From positions 1 through 44,731 of the forward strand of contig SWBL01000384.1 in the NCBI GenBank assembly GCA_024195585.1: a DNA stretch of 44,731 bases. The letters run 5' to 3'. Of the stretch, positions 9,694-19,676 are shown in pieces. The number at the start of each line of letters is the position of its first letter. The first letter of the stretch is position 1. The position numbers and the translations under genes were made by a program. The notes under the pieces are model-generated. The model did no database searches and was not told the DNA's origin. It saw nothing but the letters and a program-made list of their open reading frames with translations. The DNA comes from Aureobasidium sp. EXF-3400. Its lineage: Eukaryota; Ascomycota; Dothideomycetes; Dothideales; Saccotheciaceae.

Positions 9694-9828
9694 TCAGACC
9701 AGTATCATCATCTATATTCAAAAGGTTTCGACGAATGGAATCTAAAGCTGGCGATTGCAGCATCAACAGTACAGAATCATGCTGGAAAATCGAGTCTAAT
9801 CTACGCAACTCTGGAGGACCATATATCA

Positions 9829-11562
9829 TCAAGAGAGCCAGTCAGGTATAACTTTACGGCTCTCGCCGACACAAGCTGCTTCCACGCAACCAGCGAGACT
9901 AGCAAAACGCATGTTTCTCTTTGTCAATCCGCCTCCGTAGTGAGCAAACTTGGCCGAGTTGGTCATAATTGTGCGCACCGATGGATGAATAAGGGGCTCT
10001 CCGATCATACACCAACAAGTGTCCGTCACTGGTTGCACACCAAACTCTTCAAGCTTGGGCATGAGCCCATCTTTACATGCTCGTGCATACGTATCACGCC
10101 CGCAGGTGACAATAACCGCAACATCAGAACTTTTCGTCCTTCCCTCGCAAAGCTGACAGAGCCTTGCCATCTCTTCGTACGAAAAATGCGGATTGCCAAG
10201 AGAGACAAGGTCGATTTTTGTTTCTGCCGCTTTATCTAGCCTTGACCACACACTTGCAAGATCAGCCTTTGTGGTCCTGACGATGGGTGTGGTGGCCATC
10301 CATTGCTCGAGAGATGGGTTGATCGCTTCGGGAGTTATGCCTGCGATGTGGAACATCGGGGCACTGGAAGTTGTTGCAAATGCTGCTCCGAATGCTTTGA
10401 GGTCGTCTCTGCTCACATCCATGTTTTCGAGACCAGTGACGAGGGGAATTCGATTCGCGGCAATCTCTCCTACGAGGTAGCCCAAAACGGGAAACAGGCT
10501 GTCATCTCCATCGATGTCAGGCGTGATGTCAATCATCACTTGCGGTCTTCGCTGAGAAGTAATGTGAGCACCACAGTTTGGAGCTCTACCGGTCAATGCG
10601 ACACAGATATCCAGGAAGTCGGGGCATTTTATAGATCTTGAACCAATCACACTGTTAGCAAATACCACTGCATTCGATTCTGCCCACATGATCTGCTCTC
10701 CTTCCTTCGGTGCTGTGTCCAAGAGATACGGAGCACAGGTGTAAGTTGGTTTGGCTCCCAACGCAACATAAGCATCTGCCAACAAACCCGAAGGATCACC
10801 TAATGCTGCATCGATACCTTGATCTCGCCATCTTTGCCGATCGATAGAGATGGAGTTTAGTGTGGCTGGTATCCGTACTTTAGCACCCCAGTCGCAGAGA
10901 CGTTGGGCAAAGAGAAGTGTTGCCGGTCCTGTGTATATGCAGCCATCTATATGTGCTTGAGTGATGTCTATGAGTTCTGTGGCGGCTTGAATCTCTGCTA
11001 CTCTGGAGACGACCCTAGCAGCAACCTGTACAGCTTTGCCGTGCTCTCCTCTGAGCATAGCATGATCGAGTTCTGTCAAGTTGATGGCTGGCAAAGGCGT
11101 CTTGTCCCTGGCTAGTCTCTCGTTCGATAGGCTTGTAGGATTGACTTCCACAGTCCCATTGGTAATCTGTACAAGAGCATGACCTGCAAGCTCTGCAAAC
11201 TCATCCGACTCGACTTGCACAATCGGAACAGATTTCTCGAAAAATTCAACAGCAATGATAGTTCCCAGCGTCAAGATGAGTTCCTCGCGTTCGAAGATGA
11301 AGCCAGCTGGAGCATTGCCGTTGAGTATTAGTTCCAAAAGGACACCGCTTCCCGAGCAAGATCCTCGACCACTGGGGATTGCAAGAATCTTTCCGGTCAA
11401 AGAGCTGCCAGCTAAAGGATGATGTTGATCGATAACAATGCCAGTAGCTGGATCCACACCGCCCCAGAAACTGAGTGGTATTTGACTGTATAGTAGAGGT
11501 CCGGATGCATAGCCCTCGCTCAAACATCTGCCTTTGACGGTTTTTGGTGTCAAGGTGAGCAT
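9829..11562 (-). CDS. Aconitase X (putative cis-3-hydroxy-L-proline dehydratase)
   Basis: This single-exon gene encodes 577 aa. Residues 1 to about 150 form the small swivel domain, with LSFWGGVDPATG, the Ser-rich PSGRGSCSGSGVLLE loop and DQHHPLAG. The remainder is the large aconitase-X catalytic domain, with IDGCIYTGP, PATLNSISIDRQRW, GRAPNCGAHI, DTCWCMI and KFAHYGGGLTKRNMRFASL. Bacterial and archaeal AcnX proteins are Fe-S hydro-lyases; characterised members dehydrate cis-3-hydroxy-L-proline or act on phosphomevalonate. The fused swivel-plus-catalytic form is common in bacteria and fungi. Cys residues in NCGAH, DTCWC and the C-terminal GCVEAAC are candidate cluster ligands. The start is ATG 11562; the upstream in-frame TTG is ignored. 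No targeting signal is obvious. Substrate assignment is inference; a hydroxyproline-catabolic role would fit the neighbouring amino-acid genes. Confidence 0.88.
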   Translation of the reverse strand: MLTLTPKTVKGRCLSEGYASGPLLYSQIPLSFWGGVDPATGIVIDQHHPLAGSSLTGKILAIPSGRGSCSGSGVLLELILNGNAPAGFIFEREELILTLGTIIAVEFFEKSVPIVQVESDEFAELAGHALVQITNGTVEVNPTSLSNERLARDKTPLPAINLTELDHAMLRGEHGKAVQVAARVVSRVAEIQAATELIDITQAHIDGCIYTGPATLLFAQRLCDWGAKVRIPATLNSISIDRQRWRDQGIDAALGDPSGLLADAYVALGAKPTYTCAPYLLDTAPKEGEQIMWAESNAVVFANSVIGSRSIKCPDFLDICVALTGRAPNCGAHITSQRRPQVMIDITPDIDGDDSLFPVLGYLVGEIAANRIPLVTGLENMDVSRDDLKAFGAAFATTSSAPMFHIAGITPEAINPSLEQWMATTPIVRTTKADLASVWSRLDKAAETKIDLVSLGNPHFSYEEMARLCQLCEGRTKSSDVAVIVTCGRDTYARACKDGLMPKLEEFGVQPVTDTCWCMIGEPLIHPSVRTIMTNSAKFAHYGGGLTKRNMRFASLAGCVEAACVGESRKVIPDWLS

Positions 11563-12263
11563 GTTGGTATATGCAGTACAATCAAAGAATGACTTCAAAC
11601 AATAGAGTTTTGTGTATACGCAGCGATGAAGATCTCAAATTCAATTCAACGATCAAGGAGCTCTATCAGACATGATATCTGGCTTGATTTATAGCAATTG
11701 GTCTGTTGTTCAATGCGGAAGGTAGTGAACGATGATAGTCAGTTTGCCGGCCAAGTTTTCCGAACGCCGCGGAAAGCCGCGGTCTTCCGATGTGCAAAAT
11801 CCACGCCTTACAAACTCGTCTACGAGTGGATTGCGGCGAATGTCGAGAAAGGACAGTGACTGGAAAGGACCTGTCTGTTCTGTTCTACATGGGAACGACG
11901 ATGGCCTCTATCAACCGTGCAAGCGGCTCGGATATTCGATTAGATGATTCATTTTCTTGTATACTTTTGAACAAATTGCGTCGGCCACTAGATCTTATAA
12001 TAGCTTGATGTCGTCGATACTTACATTCTAAGGTAAATGGAAATGCAGTGTATCAGCACGAGCATCAGAGGCATTAATCATCATTTTAAGGCCCGCAGTA
12101 ATATATGAGGCACATCATTTGTTTAGTCAAAAAAGTATCGGTGATCAGGATTGTGCAAGAATACATGACTAAATTGTCTAAATTGCTGTTCTCTACTAAT
12201 CGAGATGACCAAGCGAGTCATTTATCCAACAATCAAATAAGACTTGGATGGTCTAGAATGCGT
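11563..12263. other. Intergenic, aconitase X promoter and expansin 3' end
   Basis: No convincing gene or RNA was seen. The long plus-strand open frame beginning at 12105 is mostly the antisense of the expansin-like gene and is rejected. Confidence 0.5.
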
Positions 12264-12962
12264 CTAGGCGTAGTTGGCAGTAGCAGTGGCTCTGACATCA
12301 CCAGTCTGGGAGACGTTCTTGACAGTGACAGTCGAGCCGGTCTCGCTAGTGACTCTAATCCAGGCCGAAGCAGCACCAGCTCCACTAGAGATCTCGAAGA
12401 AGTTGTAGGTAGTTCTGGCAGCAGCCTTCCAGGTCTTGCCAGAGTCGGTGCTGACCTCGAGCTTGGTGGTGCGGCGCTTGGCATTGACGACTTGAGCAGA
12501 GAACCAGTACTGCGAGACACCGGTCTTCATGTGGATGGAAAGAGGAGAGGTGATGGGGCAGACAACATAGTCCCAGGTCACGTCGATGACACCGGCAGAC
12601 TTGGGAGCCAAGTTGGGGAAGGCATCCTCATAAAGGTCGAGGTGGTTGGTACCGCATCCGGGGCACTGATCAGTGATCATTGCGGTGATGCTTTTACCGT
12701 TGGGTCCCTTGACCGAGACGCAAGCACCGCAGTTGGCGGCATTGTCCCAGTTGGAGGAGGAAAGAGCAGTTCCGTAGACTCCAGAAGAAAGAGTGTACTC
12801 GGTGAACGAACACTGTCCGCCGGAAGTGTTTCCACCGTAAAAGGTAGCCTGACCGGACAGAGCACGCTTAGCGATAGTGTTTGGGTTGGCCGAGAAAGGG
12901 GCGGCAAGAACAGCAGAAGCAAAAGCCGAGATGGCGGCTAGGGTAGAGATGGAGAAAAGCAT
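12264..12962 (-). CDS. Secreted expansin-like protein (double-psi beta-barrel)
   Basis: This is a single-exon gene of 232 aa. Residues 1-20 are a signal peptide (MLFSISTLAAISAFASAVLA), and an AKR-A site about 12 residues later may be cut by a Kex2-like protease. The RlpA/expansin double-psi barrel follows: GQATFYGGN, GQCSFTEY, the NCGACVSVKGPNG and DQCPGCGTNHLDLYEDAF motifs with paired Cys, and a conserved Asp. A C-terminal expansin/CBM63-like domain carries YWFSAQVVNA and LEVSTDSGKTWK. Fungal expansin-like proteins loosen or bind plant or fungal cell-wall polysaccharide without hydrolysis, so this is an extracellular protein. The start ATG 12962 places the signal peptide exactly at the N-terminus; an upstream in-frame ATG (13070) would bury it. 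Confidence 0.93.
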   Translation of the reverse strand: MLFSISTLAAISAFASAVLAAPFSANPNTIAKRALSGQATFYGGNTSGGQCSFTEYTLSSGVYGTALSSSNWDNAANCGACVSVKGPNGKSITAMITDQCPGCGTNHLDLYEDAFPNLAPKSAGVIDVTWDYVVCPITSPLSIHMKTGVSQYWFSAQVVNAKRRTTKLEVSTDSGKTWKAAARTTYNFFEISSGAGAASAWIRVTSETGSTVTVKNVSQTGDVRATATANYA

Positions 12963-13652
12963 CTTGAAGAGAATGAGGAGACAGAACCGGCTGTCGTGAA
13001 TAAAGGTATTCAGAGAATGACTTGAAGATGTAGAGAATGAAGTGAGATGAAAGGAAAAAGGCTTCAACAACAGACCTGACAGGATATTTTATATTTCGCA
13101 TGGATGACATGAACAAACACGATTGAAGGTACGGAACTTTGGGCACATGGGTCTAATGCAGAGGAGTTTGCACAGGCGGCGGGTCTCTGTTTCAAGTTCA
13201 TTAGACGAGGGAGGTAGTTCAGCGGGACGATGGGGTCGAGGCTGTAGCCGACATGTGCAGGTGGAGGCCACTGTCAAAGATGCGATGAATCGGTTGAGCG
13301 GCATGTTGCGGCAGATGAGATGTATCGAAGGAAATTGGTGACATGGCCATCGCGCCAGACAGCGGTGCTTTCTAGGGTGTGGAGCGAAGGAGGAGGAAAG
13401 AGGGCAGGCTTTGGCAGCGTCGGGTGTTTCAACTTCTGGCCAAGAGCGATCGAGGCTGGAAGCATGCGCACCGCCACAGTTGCAGCCACAGTTAGATGTG
13501 ATGCATGTGAAAGATGGACAACCAAGACAACAAACGCGTCTGGTCGCCAGCAATCAAGTGGCCCCGATCGTCAGAGACTGCTCGAGACCATGGCTACGAC
13601 TTCATGACCGACACGACAAAGAAGGCAGCCCATAATCTAATCAGCAACCATC
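12963..13652. other. Divergent promoter region, expansin (-) / Far11 (+)
   Basis: Several short open frames exist on both strands, but none has recognisable features or a second supporting exon. The interval most likely holds the two promoters and 5' UTRs. Confidence 0.5.
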
Positions 13653-16600
13653 ATGGACGAGGTCGAAAACCCCCAGGTCAAGGCTCCTGAGGAAGAGAGC
13701 GACAGCATCGTCACACCAGCAAAGGACTCCGCCGAAAGACTGCACCTCGATAATGCACCTGTCAATCCGCCCGCAGACCAGCCAACCGATAACGACACGT
13801 CTAAGCGACCACTGTTGAAACGCGACTCGTCAGCACCACCGCCCAAGCAGCCTCCACCCGCCGTGCCTGACGTCGACCCAACCCAGGATCCTCCCGATTC
13901 TCTGACACTTGCCCAACTCAAGAATCTTCGTGCTGGCTTCCCAGTCCTGCAGAACCCCCCTCAACAGCCTGTTCCCCTGTCCAGCGTCTACGACTTTGAG
14001 TACCGCGACTCGCAATCCTTCCCCGTCGAGATCGAAGAATGGTTCACATACAGCGAAAAAGAGAGGTCCAAGCTACGTCAGATCAATGCTGCTTTCGACC
14101 ATGCATGGAAGGCCCACACTGCTCAAGATCCTGTTCCCGACTGGACTGCCTCGCCGCAGTTGGGCATGAACTTCGTCGCCAATTTGCTTCACGACCTGCA
14201 ACTGGGCTCTCCCCACCAACAGAACCAAGCTCTCCAGGTCTTGACATACATCTCTCTGGGCACATGGGAAGAGACTGCTGGTAGAGAAACCCTCAATCCT
14301 TTCTTCGCTGTTCTCGGCTCCAACCAACCACAGGTCACAGACGGCCTGCCAAACTATGCTGGTGCAACATTTCAGATCCAAATAATGATCAACACTCTTT
14401 GCATGCTGGCCCAGCAAGGTGCTGTGCCACTCGTCTACTCTCTCATGAAGTCTGTTTGCGAAAGGGATCTTACTGCTTCGGCTCAGAACGAAGATACTTC
14501 CAATTCAAAGTATGCCGAGGGTGACGAGACTATCGATGTATGGTGCACTTTGACTCTGATCTACTTGTTTGTCGAATTGAGTCGCATAGCTGAGGGCACC
14601 CCCGATGCTCAAGTCTTGCATAGAGAGCTTGGTAAGTGATACTCACATGCACTGCCGGAGCGAAGCTGACCCTATCAAAAGCTTTAATCAAGTCGGATTT
14701 GATGATCACTTGTGCAAACATAGTTGCTCAAATGAGATGGGATGACTTTGCCCCTGTGCCTCAAACGAAGGTACGTCTCGATCACATCCTTATAATAGCC
14801 AGATGCTAAGTTGCTCTTAGGTATTATTGTTGCTGTGGAAGACCATTCTCATCTCTTTCGGCGGTATCGAGAAAGCCGACGAGGTCAAATCTTCGTTCCA
14901 GGAAAATGTTGGCGAGAAAGATGCGCGTGGTCACCCCCTCATCACAGCCTCCCCACTCGACTATCACCTTTTCAGACAGGAGATCACTTCGAAATATCCT
15001 GCCTATCAACCCCCACCACCATTGTTTGCGTTCGAGCCTGAGAATAACACCATCTTGCCTCCGCTTCGTCACAGACAAACAAAGATCGACAGCAACGATA
15101 ATACTGCATCGACTGGCACGGGTGTTCACGGTGCATCCATTTTGCATCAAGCAGTGCACATCGCCACTCCAGCACCATCACCTCCGCCTTCTCCAGCTGG
15201 TCCGGGAGGCAAAGGTGGAAAAAAGCAAAACTATCAGACTAATCAAATGTTCCCATTCCTCTACCCACCCTTGGACGAAGCGAGCAACGATCTAGGTGGT
15301 AAAGGCTCTACTGAGTTGCAGGACGCTTTAGCGGGCCGAAAATGGAAAGGAAGTGATGTTCCTGCTTCTATCCTCGAGGCTGCTGACCTGTTCTCTAAAC
15401 GTATGAGGGCCACCAGAGCAATGAAACAGCTGTGGGATGCCAGAATTGACTATATGAGGTTCGAGAGGGGTTGGTCAGATGCCAACGACGACTCTGACGT
15501 AGAAAAGTTTGATCTCTATGAGCCTCAAGAGAATGGCTTTTCCTTATCTGAGCATGAAGACGTCGCAAACAAAGCACAGAAGCCAAAGGATCAAGAGCCT
15601 CTGTCAGAGAACGACAGGATATTGGAGGCGGTTGCACAATTTTACCGCGATGTTCTACCACAGATGCAGTCTGTTGTCTTTGTGTTGCTCAAAGGCATGG
15701 CGAGAGTCTATGCAGATACTACTGCCAATCCACAAGCCCAGGCTTTTGAGAACGGTCATGTCCCAGATGGCATATCAATATCGGCGGAACAAGTCGATGC
15801 TTCGCGCTCCACAGAGATTACTGGCAAAGCCGTATCGTCCATCTTGCTTCTATTGCTAAAATGGTTCAAGTTGTCTCGTAAGTACAATCATCGCCTGCGG
15901 AAACGATTTATGCTGACCGTTGTGTAGACATCCTTAGATTTGAGTATCTGAATCAACTGCTCCTGGACTCAGGATACATCATCGCGGTACTACGGATATG
16001 GCAATGGCAAGATATTGGTCGCGCCTGTCACTTTATGCTAGACAGACCAGAACTTGAGTGAGTTGATCTGTAAATGTTCGCGTATACATGCAACTGACTC
16101 GAACAGCTTTTTCAACTTCTGCCGCGCAAACTCGAGAAATCCGGTCCTGCCTGACTTCGTGACGATTGATGAAGCAGTAGAATCCGAAGATGAGGCAATT
16201 CCTCCACCTATCAAATTCCGCAGAGAGTCTGAAGCAATCTCAGAGGTTTCGGCCAGCTCAGTACCCCCAGACTACACCACTCACCCACCCGAAGTCGATG
16301 AACTGGGCTACCCGACTCAAGCACCTCCACCGGCGCCCATCCAGAACTATTCCTACCGAAACACTTTCACCTACATCAACTACTTGCGCGTACTACAAAA
16401 GATTACTCGCCGCAAGGCACATCGCTCTCTGCTCTTGGTGTCCTACAAGTCATCCAATGTGCTGAAGAAGTCGCTACGGGTACCTGTGGACATGATGAGA
16501 TATTACACGCTCAAGCTCTTCAAGACCCAAGTACCATACTGCGGTCGAAAATGGCGTCAGAGCAACATGAAGATCATTACAGCCGTCTGGCTCAGCGTAC

Positions 16601-16908
16601 CTTCGGAGCTACGCGACGATTGGCTATCCGGCGGTGGTGGCGGCATGGGTGGCGCTGGTCCTGGAGACGTGGATGGAACGGTGGAAGAAGCCCTGCCTCT
16701 CGAGCAGTCACTTCGTAGTCTTACGCATTGGTGGAATGTGCGCAACTACCCTGATAAGATGGGTGTAGACAAGAAGCTACTTACGGAAGAGCAGGACTTC
16801 TTTGCCAGAGAGCTGGAGAAGATGGAATTGGGACGCATTGAAGATGAAATGCTCGAAGAGAGTATGATTGAGGAGGCATGGGCCCAGCCTATGGAAAATT
16901 ATGCATAG
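13653..16908 (+). CDS. FAR11: STRIPAK subunit Far11/HAM-2/PRO22 (N1221 and DUF3402)
   Basis: Exons are 13653-14631, 14682-14770, 14821-15877, 15928-16057 and 16107-16908, with introns of about 50 nt and canonical GT..AG ends. The spliced product is 1018 aa. Family: STRIP1/2 in animals, Far11 in yeast, HAM-2 in Neurospora, PRO22 in Sordaria, a scaffold of the striatin-interacting phosphatase and kinase complex controlling hyphal fusion, sexual development and cell-cycle arrest. A Pro/Asp-rich N-terminus leads to the N1221 domain (FEYRDSQSFPVEIEEWFTY, NPFFAVLGSNQPQ, LFVELSRIAEGTP). The C-terminal DUF3402 region contains FEYLNQLLLDSGYIIAVLR, NYFSYRN-like TYINYLRVLQKITRRKAHR, LKLFKTQVPYCGRKWRQ and SLRSLTHWWNVRNYP. 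Every splice joins in phase within conserved sequence. No membrane segment is confident, though PRO22 associates with endomembranes. Confidence 0.94.
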
Positions 16909-17347
16909 AGAGGATGTGGGCGATTGCCTATTCATAGCGAACGAGCCCTGATCAACAATACTTTTGACAAAACCACGCCAGTATTTCCCTTTTTTAAGAA
17001 GCATCTATAGAATACCTTTTCCTCCCGCGTCGATTTCAGTGGCTCCAACCTGCTTCTCTTCATCTCCAGAGGCTTGCGAAAATGATGACAAGGCCTTGGA
17101 TAGCAAGAACATCCCGAGGGGGATGGTTGACCAGCAAACTGCCGATGAGGATTGAACACATAGAAATCAGAGGGTAAGTCATAGCACCAGCCTGTGCTGG
17201 CTCCACATTGTCCAAACGCAACAACGCCATGAAAGACTGATAAACGCCAAATCGAAGCTCGATGGCAATGACAATGGGCACGCCCAGAGCAAACTCGAAA
17301 ATTTTAGATCCGAGAAGTGACGCTTTGTCAATTTCGTCGTGGGCAGA
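16909..17347. other. Interval between convergent Far11 and BCAT genes
   Basis: The facing 3' ends of Far11 (+) and BCAT (-) lie here. The minus strand is open, in the BCAT frame, from the codon after the BCAT stop (17347) down to a TGA near 17060. The frame encodes a hydrophobic peptide and is listed separately. Confidence 0.5.
17060..17347 (-). other. In-frame hydrophobic open frame downstream of BCAT stop
   Basis: Directly after the BCAT TAG (17350-17348) the same frame stays open for about 95 codons. It encodes a peptide with two or three likely membrane segments, including FEFALGVPIVIAIEL, AGAMTYPLISMCSILIGSLL and DVLAIQGLVIIFASLW. The first ATG in the frame is at 17281. Codon choice looks coding-like and the composition is unlike random 3' UTR. 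It faintly recalls the C-terminal repeat of EamA/DMT transporters, which is only an impression. It could be a remnant of a membrane-protein gene, a readthrough extension, or chance. Confidence 0.3.
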
Positions 17348-18655
17348 CTAAGCCTCGTTGACGATGACGCCCCATTCGTGTTGCTCCTTGCCGTACATGA
17401 TGTCTGAGAGCCAGCCACGGACGAGTCTGGCGTAGACACCAGTCTTGCCCTCGACCAAGGGGATCTCGAGTTCGTGCTCCTTCCAGCCGATGAGACCGAC
17501 CGGGGCAACGAAGAATGCAGTGCCGGCAGCGAAAGCTTCGACAAGACGACCCTCCTGGTGGGCGTCCAAGATCTCCTGCATGGTGAACTTGCGCTCAATG
17601 ACTTCGAGGCTTTCGGCATTGTACTTGGAGGCGTTCTCGGTGGAGAGACGCTCCTTCGCGATATCGAGGACACTGGCACGAGTGACACCCTCAAGGATCA
17701 GGTTGTCCTCGAGAGGTGCGGTGATCAGCTGCTGCTGGCCTTCCTTGGTCTTCCAGACAACGAAGAAGTTGCTGGCACCGGCCTCAGTGACGCTAGCGTT
17801 GTTGCCGAACAACCACAGGATCTGATCGTAGCCACGAGCGCGAGCCTCGCCTTGTCCGACCAGCGAAGGACCGTAGTTGGCGCCGAGCTTGGCATAACCG
17901 AAACCGCCAGGCCATGCACGGATGGAGTCTTCCTTGCTTGCAAGAAGCTTGAGACCTTGGGCCTTGGTGACAGCCTCGCTGAGATTGGGGTTGACAGCGG
18001 AAGCGGCAGGCAAGTTGCGAGGGTCTGACCAATCGGGGAAAACGGCGATGATAACGTAGAGAAGAGCCTCCTTGGGGACCTGAACGCCGAGACCGGGATC
18101 TGTGCCGATGAAAGTGGGACGCAAGTAGAGGAAACCGCCCTTGTTGGGCAGCCACTTGGGGCCGTCAGTGGCGCAGAGCTTCTTGATCAGGATCTCCAAT
18201 TGCTCAGCAGGGAAGTCAGGAAGAGAGATACGAGCAGCACTTCTGCGCAGACGCTCGCAGTTGCGACGGACACGGAACAAACGCAACTTGCCGTCCTCGC
18301 CGTGGTACAGTTTCAGACCTTCGAAACATTCGGTGGCGTAGTGAAGAACGGAAGCAGTAGGCATGATGCTCAATGGACCATAAGCCTTGAGTTCAGGAGC
18401 CTCCCAGCCATCCTCCAGAGTCCAGCGTGCAGTGATCATGTGGTCGGTGCAAGTACGCATTCTCTTGAGCTCCTCGCTACCAGGGACAGGAGGATCTCTC
18501 GGCGCACTGGTCAGAGAGATCTTCAATTTTGAGGCATCGAGCTGTGCAGTTTGTGCATTGGAGGCGAGGTTGTGTGCAATGCCGGCCTTGGTCAACGACT
18601 TAGCGGTGGGCGTGGCAGTGCCAGAGGCCGGAGGTGTGATGTCTTGTGCGCTCAT
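17348..18655 (-). CDS. Branched-chain amino-acid aminotransferase
   Basis: This class-IV PLP enzyme interconverts leucine, isoleucine and valine with their 2-oxo acids, using 2-oxoglutarate/glutamate. It is a single exon of 435 aa. Visible motifs are MITARWTLEDGWEAPELKAYGP, SVLHYATECFEGLK, RLFRVRRNCERLRRSA, GFLYLRPTFIGTD, GFGYAKLGANYGPSL with the PLP-binding Lys, GYDQILWLFG, VTEAGASNFF and the class-IV block APLEDNLILEGVTRASVLDIA. The C-terminus (YGKEQHEWGVIVNEA) is a normal family end. The first ATG is at 18655. The frame stays open about 20 codons upstream without an ATG, so no mitochondrial leader is visible; a cytosolic isoform (yeast Bat2-like) is likeliest unless an upstream exon exists. 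A GATAAA element lies about 140 bp upstream of the ATG. Confidence 0.95.
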   Translation of the reverse strand: MSAQDITPPASGTATPTAKSLTKAGIAHNLASNAQTAQLDASKLKISLTSAPRDPPVPGSEELKRMRTCTDHMITARWTLEDGWEAPELKAYGPLSIMPTASVLHYATECFEGLKLYHGEDGKLRLFRVRRNCERLRRSAARISLPDFPAEQLEILIKKLCATDGPKWLPNKGGFLYLRPTFIGTDPGLGVQVPKEALLYVIIAVFPDWSDPRNLPAASAVNPNLSEAVTKAQGLKLLASKEDSIRAWPGGFGYAKLGANYGPSLVGQGEARARGYDQILWLFGNNASVTEAGASNFFVVWKTKEGQQQLITAPLEDNLILEGVTRASVLDIAKERLSTENASKYNAESLEVIERKFTMQEILDAHQEGRLVEAFAAGTAFFVAPVGLIGWKEHELEIPLVEGKTGVYARLVRGWLSDIMYGKEQHEWGVIVNEA

Positions 18656-18796
18656 ATTGGCAATGTGTGAGGTGAAGCCTTTGACAGATGTTGTGTTCCG
18701 AACAATTGGCAACAATGAGTTTCGATTACAGTTTCCTTGGGTCTGTAGGATATCTGTATAGAATTGAGTCTCAATTGAGAAGTGGTGTTTCGTGAT

Positions 18797-18802
18797 GATA
18801 AA
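18797..18802 (+). promoter_or_regulatory. GATAAA element upstream of BCAT
   Basis: One HGATAR-type hexamer lies about 140 bp upstream of the BCAT start. As a single short match it would be expected by chance fairly often, so it is only a weak candidate for nitrogen GATA-factor control. Confidence 0.15.
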
Positions 18803-19494
18803 AAGGGATGTTCAGAGCAGACTGTGGGGTTCTAGAAGGTATTTGTATAGACAACGCCTCCGCCGCCGATACAGGAGCGTCGTGAATCAATTGATAATGA
18901 GTCAATGGTACTTGGTACTGAGGCCGGTATCCGAGTTGCAGACCAGCATCTGTGTGCTTCATACATTTTCTTATCTCACAATGCACACCTTAGATATATA
19001 CGCCTTACGCCTTTTGTTATCGTCCACGCCCTGGCAATTTTTTTCTGTGCTTTCCATCGGCAGCCGGCGGTCAAGACCGGATCTGGGGGAAAGGGATATC
19101 GAACGCACGGGCATACTTAAGCAACGAAATGCGAGAGTCCAGATACCTAGTCAAGGCATCTGTGACTCTCGAAGAGCCTTTAATACTTCTGATATCTCTA
19201 TATATCTCTTCAATGAAAACAGCAAAACGAGTAGCCACGGAACGTAATTGAGGAACAAAACTTCTATGTTACGTGCCTGTACCTCAATTTCCACCAATCA
19301 AATGGGACAGAGCCGAGGACATTGTCGCCAAGCTTCCCACGACCTCACGGCGTGTCTGAGAACTGGTTTACAATGCATTTGTAACTCGTTCTAAAGACGT
19401 TTGCGATCTCACAGCTCGAATTCGTCTCCTGATGGATAGCAAGATGTTCCTCAAGTAGATAATATCGATTTTATTGGGATAACATTGCAAGATT

Positions 19495-19676
19495 ATCTTG
19501 ATAATATCTCGATAATATCATGGTAGGATCATGGTATGATCATGGTAATATCATGATAAGACCATGGTAAAAGTATGATCTCAGCATATGCTGAGCATAG
19601 GTCAAACATGGTTCAAACATGGTTCAAACATGGTTCAAACATGGTTCAAACATGGTTCAAACAGGGTTCAAACAGG
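19495..19676. repeat. Phased 11-bp tandem repeat array (CATGGT core)
   Basis: The interval divides into consecutive 11-nt units without slippage. Seven units at 19495-19571 are ATCATGGTAGG-like and AT-rich. Three diverged units follow at 19572-19604. From 19605 the array continues as AACATGGTTCA units, nearly perfect to about 19659, with the last two carrying CAGG for CATG. Units in both halves keep the same register (19539 and 19605 differ by exactly six units), so this is one array that drifts in sequence rather than two. A 16-nt perfect palindrome, CTCAGCATATGCTGAG, sits at 19580-19595 inside the diverged part. Confidence 0.85.

Noticed and set aside
12105..12941. 278-codon plus-strand open frame rich in Gly/Ser/Asp
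   Set aside because: Antisense of the expansin-like gene; its repetitive composition comes from third-position bias of the real gene.
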